This document shows, piece by piece, positions 58,476-64,000 of a DNA stretch of 64,000 nucleotides. The notes under the pieces were generated by a model, which worked only from the letters and a program-made list of their open reading frames with translations, was not told the origin of the DNA and searched no databases. Position numbers and translations under genes: made by a program. The DNA is taken from assembly GCF_016862455.1 (NCBI RefSeq), contig NZ_BOMZ01000048.1:1-64000 (forward strand). The letters are read 5' to 3'. The stretch is from Actinoplanes utahensis. GTDB taxonomy: Bacteria > Actinomycetota > Actinomycetes > Mycobacteriales > Micromonosporaceae. Position 1 is the stretch's first letter. Each line of letters opens with the position of its first letter.

Positions 58476-60600
58476 ATGAGCGCAAGCGAGAACGCCGAGC
58501 AGAGGCGCCTGCGGGACGCCGACACCGCCGCCGTGGACTGGCGGCGCTGGGGACCTTATCTGAGCGAACGGCAGTGGGGCACGGTCCGGGAGGACTACAG
58601 CGAGGGCGGGGACGCGTGGGACTACCTGAGCCACGACCAGGCGCGCTCCCGGGCGTACCGGTGGGGTGAGGACGGCATCGCCGGGTTCAGCGACGACCGG
58701 CAGCGGCTCTGCCTGGCCGTGGCGATGTGGAACGGCCGGGACCCGATCCTCAAGGAACGGTTCTTCGGGCTGACCAACACCGAGGGCAACCACGGCGAGG
58801 ACGTCAAGGAGTACTGGTATTACGTCGACGGGACGCCGACCCACTCGTACATGCGGATGGTCTACAAGTATCCGCAGCGGGAGTTCCCGTACAACGATCT
58901 CGTCGCCACCAACCGGGCACGCGGTTTCGGGGAGTTCGAGTACGAGCTGGTCGACACCGGGATCTTCGCCGAGGACCGGTACTTCGACGTGGAGATCGAA
59001 TACGCCAAGGCCGGCCCGGAGGAGATCCTCACCCGGATCAGCGTGCACAACCGTGGACCCGAGGAAGCCACCGTGCATCTGCTGCCCACGGTCTGGTTCC
59101 GCGCCACCGGCGAGCAGGCCCGGCTGCGGACCACCGGCGGATCGGTGGTCGAGGCCGAGCACGCCGGGCTCGGCACCCGCTGGTGGACCTGTCTCGGTGA
59201 GCACCAGCTGCTGTTCACCGAGAACGCGGACGGGCGCAAGGACGCGTTCGGGCGCTACCTGATCGACGGGGAGAAGGAGGCGGTCAACGCCGACGGGACC
59301 GGCACCAAGGCCGCCGCGGTGGTCACCCTGACGGTGCCGGCCGGCGGGACCTCCGTCGTCCGGACGAGGCTCGGTGACCAGCCGTCGACCGTGACCGACG
59401 AGGCCGTCGACGAGATCGTGGCGGCACGCCGCGCCGAGGCGGACGAGTTCTACGGCGCGCTGTTCGCCCCGGCCCTGAGCGAACCGGAACGTCAGGTGGC
59501 CCGGCAGGCTCTGGCCGGGATGCTGTGGAGCAAGCAGTACTTCGGGTACGACGTGGAACGCTGGCTGCGCGAGCACGGCCGGAACCCGTTGAACGCGCCC
59601 GGCATCCGCAACGGCGAGTGGTTCCACCTGGACGCCCACGACATCATCTCGATGCCGGACAAATGGGAGTACCCCTGGTTCGCGGCCTGGGACCTGGCCT
59701 ACCACGCGGCCGCGTTGAGCCTGGTCGACGTGGCGTTCGCCAAGAGCCAGCTGGAGCTGCTGCTGACCCGCCGGTACCTGCACCCGAACGGGCAGATCCC
59801 GGCGTACGAATGGAACTTCAGCGACGTCAACCCGCCCGTGCACGCCTGGGCCGCCTACCTGGTCTACGAACTGGAGAAGGCCCGCACCGGCACGGGCGAC
59901 CTCGACTTCCTGGAGCGGGTGTTCCACAAGCTGTCGAAGAACTTCACCTGGTGGGTCAACCGCAAGGACATGGACGGGCGCAACGTCTTCCAGGGCGGCT
60001 TCCTCGGCCTGGACAACATCGGCGTCTTCGACCGCAGCGCGCCACTGCCCACCGGCGGGCACCTGGACCAGGCCGACGGGACCGCGTGGGTTCTACGTCG
60101 GCGACCAGCGGTACAGCGTCTCGTATCAGCCCGCCGAGTCCGAGAACGGGATGTTCGGCGGCAACTCGAACTGGCGTGGCCCGATCTGGTTCCCGGTCAA
60201 CGCCCTGATGATCCGGGCCCTGCTCAACCTGTACGTGGGCTACGGCGACGACTTCACCGTGGAATGCCCGACCGGTTCCGGCCGGCAGATGACGCTCTTC
60301 GAGGTGGCCCGGGAGATCTCCGGCCGGCTCACCGGCATCTTCCTGCCCGACGAGCGGGGGCACCGGCCCTGCTACGGCGGCAACGAGACGTTCGCCCGCG
60401 AGCACTGGCGGGAGCTGATGCTGTTCTCCGAGTACTTCCACGGCGACAACGGAGCCGGCATCGGAGCGGCGCACCAGACCGGATGGACCGGGCTGGTCGC
60501 GGTCTTCCCGAACCTGTTCGCCGGGCTGACCGGCCAGGACCTGATCGACAACGGGATGTCCGGGATCTTCCGCAAGGCGTCGGTGCGGAAGACCGACTAG
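58476..60600 (+). pseudogene. MGH1/GH63-like glycosidase gene with internal deletion
   Basis: The first 540 codons are a well-conserved N-terminal two-thirds of an MGH1-type glycoside hydrolase (RRWGPYLSERQWGTVREDY, WDYLSHDQARSRAYRWGEDG, WYYYVD, AWDLAYHAAALSLVD, GGHLDQADGTAW). Near 60090 the reading jumps to the +1 frame and goes straight to a C-terminal block (GFYVGDQRYSVSYQPAESEN, MFGGNSNWRGPIWFPVN) that ends at TAG 60600. Family members have roughly 170-200 further residues here, including part of the active-site cleft. So an internal deletion of about 0.5 kb plus a frameshift broke the gene. Confidence 0.78.
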
Positions 60601-60619
60601 GGGTACGGGGAGCCGGTGC

Positions 60620-61082
60620 TCAGAAGACGGTCAGCCAGTCGTCGCGGATGCCGGCGACCGTCCAGCCCTGGCTCTCCGCCTCCTTCAGCGCCTGCTCGGA
60701 CCCGGCGACGTAGTCGAACTCCCGGATCGCGTCGTCGTGCTTGACGAGCAGGCGCAGGCACGGTTTGCCGGGATGCCGGGTGAAGGTGAGCATGTCGACG
60801 TCGCCGTTGGAGTTGCCCGCGGCGAACAGCGGCCGCCGGCCGGTCCGGTTCCAGATCCGGACCGGCTTCTGCGCCCCGTCGTCGAGGTAGTCGAGTGGTT
60901 GATCGACCACGCGTCGCGGCCCAGAACCGTTCGACGTCCTGCAGCGCCCGGTCGACGACCTCCGCCGGGGTGGCCGCCGACGAGATCGCGGCGCTGTGCG
61001 GCGGATCGTTCGGCCCGCTGCATCCGGCGAGCACGACGAGCGCGACGACGGTCGACAGGATCCTTGCGCGGTGGCCGGTCAT
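60620..61082 (-). pseudogene. HAD-family lipoprotein gene with internal deletion
   Basis: The N-terminal piece (ATG 61082) has a lipoprotein signal ending in lipobox LAGC and continues to ALQDVERFW. The C-terminal piece, in another frame and beginning at about 60910, reads VDQPLDYLDDGAQKPVRIWN, then AAGNSNGDVDML (HAD motif IV) to DWLTVF. The central part, with the nucleophile Asp motif and the cap of haloacid dehalogenase-type proteins, is missing, about 190 codons. The junction lies near 60910-60930. The deletion pattern resembles the neighbouring glycosidase gene. Confidence 0.72.
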
Positions 61083-61221
61083 CGGGCGTCCTCCAGCGTC
61101 GCCGGCTTCGCACGTTGGCACCCGTGGCCGCCGCTCTCTTCATCCCGCGCAGATGAGCCGGAACACCCGGGACGCCTGTCTCCCGGCCGCGGAGCCGGCC
61201 ATGATCGATAGCCTTCGGGGT

Positions 61222-61725
61222 ATGGCTGGAAAACTGGAGATCCTGCTGATGCGGACGGCGGACCGGGACGGCGTCGGCGTACCGGCTGTTCCACTCGGGG
61301 CGGACGGCGAGTGGGCGCTGGTGCCGCTGACCGATGAGATCGTCGCCGCGATCCTGGGCGATGCGGACGAGACCGAGGCCGTCGACGGCTTCTACGACCT
61401 GACCGCCGGGATCGCGGAGTGGGCGCGGCAGCGGTCGGTGCACGGTGACGTGGCCTACGCCCATGTCGAGTTCTTCGCCGGGACCGGCTTCCACGCGGCC
61501 GTCGCCTGGCGGGCCGGGGCCGTGGCGTGGGGGCCGGTGTTCACCGCGAACGCGACCGGCGAGGCCGAGGACCATTACGAGATCGTCGGTCGCGACGACA
61601 TGGCGGTCAACGCGCTGCTGCGATGGCTGGGCGTCGACCGGGGAGACGCCTTCGACGAGTTCGCCGCCGTGGGCCTGGACCGGCACCGCTGGACCGACGG
61701 ATGGGCGGCGGACGTCACCCGCTGA
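61222..61725 (+). CDS. Hypothetical protein
   Basis: A 167-residue protein from ATG 61222 (MAGKLEILLMRTADRDGVGV). The chain is acidic, with no signal sequence or membrane helix, and alternates helices and strands (YDLTAGIAEWARQRSVHGDV; FAGTGFHAAVAWRAGAVAWG; MAVNALLRWLGVDRGDAFDE). It is intact while the genes on both sides are broken. I do not recognise the family. ATG 61201 in the same frame is another start. Confidence 0.65.
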   Translation: MAGKLEILLMRTADRDGVGVPAVPLGADGEWALVPLTDEIVAAILGDADETEAVDGFYDLTAGIAEWARQRSVHGDVAYAHVEFFAGTGFHAAVAWRAGAVAWGPVFTANATGEAEDHYEIVGRDDMAVNALLRWLGVDRGDAFDEFAAVGLDRHRWTDGWAADVTR

Positions 61726-62050
61726 TGTCACTCCCCGCGGCTCGGGACAGCAGGCCGTCCACGAGTGCGCGCAGCCCGTCGGGATAGGTGTCGCGGGCGG
61801 CGAGATCCGGCCATCGGTTGCCGATGCCGGCCAGATGCGGTGTCCGGGTGGTGTCGAGGCGGCTGAAGAAGGTGTCAGCGGCCGGTTGCTTGGAGTGGGC
61901 GCGGACGAGGATCTCGCCGACGGTGTAGTACCAGATGCTCCGGAAGATGTGAACGCCCTGCTCCGGCGTGCACCCGTGCTCGATGGCGCCGCCCACGACG
62001 CCTTCCACCATCCGCGCGGCCGCGGGGCCGAGGCGGCCGTGGGCGGTGAG
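61715..62050 (-). pseudogene. TetR-type regulator C-terminal remnant
   Basis: The frame ending at 61715 reads RLTAHGRLGPAAARMVEG, then GGAIEHGCTPEQGVHIFRSI and WYYTVGEILVRAHSK, which looks like the ligand-binding C-terminal half of a TetR regulator. An in-frame stop lies just upstream of it (near 62065) and there is no HTH. It could start from ATG 62011 as a 98-residue protein, but a lost N-terminus is more likely. It abuts the serine hydrolase remnant. Confidence 0.5.
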
Positions 62051-62073
62051 CCGGCCGCCCGGTCAGGCCGGAC

Positions 62074-62588
62074 ATGCGGCACCGCGTCGGCAGCATCACC
62101 AAGACCTTCACCGCGGCCGCGGTCCTGCGGCAGGTGGAGCGAGGCCGGATCGACCTGGACGCGCCGGTCGGCCGTTACCTGCCACACCTCGTGCCCGGGG
62201 AGCGCGGTCGGCGGATCACGGTGCGGATGCTGCTCAACCACACCAGCGGCCTTCCCGACTACCTGCCCTACGCGGTTCCCCTCACTCCAGGCGTTCCCGG
62301 CCGCCGGATCGGCCGCCAGCCTGGACGACAACCGCTTCCGGTGGTTCAGCCGGCCCGAGCTGCAGCTACGGTCTCGGCCTGCACCGCTTCGACCTCCCGG
62401 AGATCGGAACGCTCTGGGGCCACGACGGCACGGTGTGGGGCGCGCAGACGATGGTGCTTGCCACCGGGGACGGCAGGCGGCAGCTGAGCGTGGCGATGAA
62501 CCTGGTGCGGTGGAACCGCCCGGGCGGCGCGGAGCACCCGATCGACGCCGCGCCGTCGTCGCTCTACCGGACGGCGATGGCGAGCTGA
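62074..62588 (+). pseudogene. Serine hydrolase (beta-lactamase family) gene, frameshifted and deleted
   Basis: Three pieces lie in three frames. First, MRHRVGSITKTFTAAAVLRQ (with the catalytic Ser-x-x-Lys SITK) to LLNHTSGLPDYLPYA. Then, after a 1-nt shift near 62273, FPSLQAFPAAGSAASLDDNR to SRPELQ. Then, after a larger loss near 62363, YGLGLHRFDL and LWGHDGTVWG to the stop. The segment with the family's Tyr-x-Asn motif and its surroundings (about 140 residues) is missing, as is the N-terminal export part. It resembles the class C beta-lactamase / D-alanyl-D-alanine carboxypeptidase family. Confidence 0.72.
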
Positions 62589-62594
62589 CCCGGG

Positions 62595-63560
62595 TCAGGA
62601 CAGTTTCGCCGCGAACCCGTCCGTGGCGGTGATCAGCTCGTGGGTGATGCCGGGCTCCAGGGAGGAGTGCCCGGCGTCCCCGACGATCCGGAGATCCGCC
62701 TCCGGCCAGAGCCGGGCCAGGTCGTGCGCGGTCACCGGGGGACAGCACAGGTCGTACCGCCCTTGAACGATCACACACGGCAGATGCCGGATCCGGTCGA
62801 CGTCGTCGAGCAACCGGGTCTCCGGTTCGAAGAAGCCGCCGTTGACCGCGTAGTGCGCGAGGATCCGGCTGCTCTCCAGCACCGCGTCGTCCGCGGTCAG
62901 GGTCGCCAGGATGTCCGGGTTCGGCACCAGGGACGAGATGATCGCCTCCCACCGCATCCAGGCGTCCGCGCAGCGCCGGGCCTCGTCCAGGTCGGCGCCG
63001 GTGAGCCGCCGGTGGTACGCCGCGAGGATGTCGTCGCGCTCGGGCTCCGGAATGGGCGCGACGAATCTCGCCCACTCCTCCGGCTGGATGCGGTCGAGCC
63101 CGTCCTGGTAGACCCAGCGCCGTTCGGCGGCGCGGACCAGGAAGACGCCGCGCAGCACGAGGCCGGTCACCCGGTCCGGGTGGGTCTCGGCGTACGCGAG
63201 GGCCAGCGTCGACCCCCACGACCCGCCGAACACCAGCCACGCCGCAATCCCCAGCGCCTCCCGGATCACCTCGATGTCATCGACGAGATGCCAGGTGGTG
63301 TTGTCGTGCAGCGAACCGGCCGGGGTGCTCCGCCCCGACCCGCGCTGATCGAACAGGACGATCCGATAGCGCGCCGGGTCGAAGAACCGCCGGGTGAACG
63401 GGGCCAGCCCACCACCCGGCCCGCCGTGCAGGAACACCACCGGGATGCCGTCCGGATCGCCGGCCTCCTCCACGTACAGCCGGTGGCCGCCGCCGACCTC
63501 CAGGAAGCGGGTCGCGAACGGCTCGATCGGCGGGTACAGCGTCCGGAGCTCCTCGGTCAC
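62595..63560 (-). CDS. pip: Prolyl aminopeptidase
   Basis: A 321-residue alpha/beta hydrolase. The oxyanion motif HGGPGGG is at about 45-51, the nucleophile Ser 114 is in GGSWGSTLALAYAETHPDRV, and the later catalytic Asp and His are in IVQGRYDLCCPP and VGDAGHSSLEPG. EWARFVAPIPEPERDDILAAY and RWEAIISS match the cap of proline iminopeptidases, which cleave N-terminal Pro from peptides in the cytoplasm. It begins near the window's right-hand gap and ends 7 bp from the serine hydrolase remnant. Confidence 0.91.
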   Translation of the reverse strand: MTEELRTLYPPIEPFATRFLEVGGGHRLYVEEAGDPDGIPVVFLHGGPGGGLAPFTRRFFDPARYRIVLFDQRGSGRSTPAGSLHDNTTWHLVDDIEVIREALGIAAWLVFGGSWGSTLALAYAETHPDRVTGLVLRGVFLVRAAERRWVYQDGLDRIQPEEWARFVAPIPEPERDDILAAYHRRLTGADLDEARRCADAWMRWEAIISSLVPNPDILATLTADDAVLESSRILAHYAVNGGFFEPETRLLDDVDRIRHLPCVIVQGRYDLCCPPVTAHDLARLWPEADLRIVGDAGHSSLEPGITHELITATDGFAAKLS

Positions 63561-63738
63561 GCATCGACCTTAGGGTTTGTCCGAGCCATGCCGCAGCCCT
63601 GGTCGATCCACCGGACAAGCCCCGGCGAACGATCACCAGGCGACGACGCCCTGCCGGCTCGGCTGCAGCGTACCGATCTTCAGAGTCTTCATGGTGATGC
63701 CGCTGGACTGGGGCGCGGCCGCCCGTGGCGGTTGTCCC

Positions 63739-63794
63739 GGGCTGGGCGTGAGTGCTGCCTCAACCCCGTTGAGACAGCACTCACGCCCAGCCGG
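63739..63794. repeat. Long palindromic repeat (GCTGTCTC family)
   Basis: ggctgggcgtgagtgctgcc + tcaac, a 3-nt loop ccc, and gttgagacagcactcacgcc + cagcc pair over about 25 bp with a single mismatch. It lies 45 bp past the 3' end of the partial membrane gene at the window edge. It shares the gctg(t/c)ctc core with the other copies but has longer arms. Confidence 0.7.
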
Positions 63795-63838
63795 ACGGGC
63801 CGATGCCGCAGGTCGCCGGACGCAAACGCGGCCGCGGG

Positions 63839-64000
63839 TCAGAGGAGGATGGTGGTCCGGGCGCGGCGGGACAGGGTGGCGACCGCGGTGAGCAGGGTGA
63901 ACAGCGCGGCGGCGAACCAGGTCATCACGGTGACGACGCCGGCGACCTGGGTGGCGACGCCGATCGCGAGGGCGGAGACGGCCAGGGCGGCGTAACCGAT
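63839..64000 (-). CDS. C-terminal part of a membrane protein (cut by window end)
   Basis: Only the last 53 codons lie in the window. They encode two hydrophobic segments (AALAVSALAIGVATQVAGVV and MTWFAAALFTLLTAVATLSR) and a basic C-terminus (RRARTTILL), then TGA. The composition is clearly that of an integral membrane protein. The family cannot be told from this part. Confidence 0.6.
   Translation of the reverse strand: MGYAALAVSALAIGVATQVAGVVTVMTWFAAALFTLLTAVATLSRRARTTILL

Overview
The window is very GC-rich, with many GTG starts, tight 4-nt gene overlaps and typical actinomycete families. A methyl-accepting chemotaxis protein in such a genome points to an actinobacterium with a motile stage. 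An Actinoplanes-like member of the Micromonosporaceae is the best guess, but this is inference; there is no rRNA in the window to prove it. It looks like ordinary chromosome. I saw no tRNA, rRNA, transposase, integrase, phage module or CRISPR array.

Layout. 1-4.6 kb: hypothetical proteins, two acetyltransferase remnants, a small alarmone synthetase and a Trp-rich membrane-associated protein. 4.6-12.4 kb: secreted proteins (delta-60-like repeats, polysaccharide deacetylase, IPT/TIG), a DUF2855 protein, an aldo/keto reductase, a broken decarboxylase, a monooxygenase-truncated hemoglobin fusion and an Asp/Glu racemase. 12.3-20.7 kb: a PH-domain protein, a Thg1-type guanylyltransferase, a three-gene operon (long TetR regulator, HTH protein, pyruvate phosphate dikinase-like protein without its TIM barrel), an ABC-F protein with a possible leader-peptide attenuator, and the chemotaxis receptor. 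20.8-31 kb: a MetE-like methyltransferase, NUDIX, an aminotransferase/EamA exporter/Lrp regulator locus, an HPF-like protein, a SnoaL-like protein facing an FAD oxidoreductase, and a large secreted discoidin/beta-helix protein. 31.3-36.4 kb: molybdate-type transport genes without modA, and an ABC exporter facing its TetR regulator. 36.6-45.9 kb: enoyl-CoA hydratase, GMC oxidoreductase plus aldehyde dehydrogenase, an envelope cluster, a two-component system and lspA. 46-52.7 kb: pentapeptide protein, MazG-like protein, LysE exporter, purU, degenerate Hsp70-like protein, LysR/SDR pair and a MalY-type lyase. 52.9-58.3 kb: flavohemoprotein, a 994-residue Ser/Thr kinase with a propeller sensor domain, and a Zn-type alcohol dehydrogenase. 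58.5-62.6 kb: a zone of decayed genes with internal deletions. The window ends with prolyl aminopeptidase and a partial membrane protein.

How the genes work together. Several divergent pairs carry a palindrome between regulator and target (TetR/ABC exporter at 35.8 kb, Lrp/EamA at 25.2 kb, LysR/SDR at 50.7 kb), which suggests local control. Redox and NO/O2 handling is represented by the flavohemoprotein and the truncated hemoglobin fusion. Related long inverted repeats with a GCTGTCTC/GAGACAGC core lie in gaps at gene 3' ends (about 1.14, 14.04, 36.4 and 63.74 kb) and look like a dispersed palindromic repeat family, possibly working as terminators.
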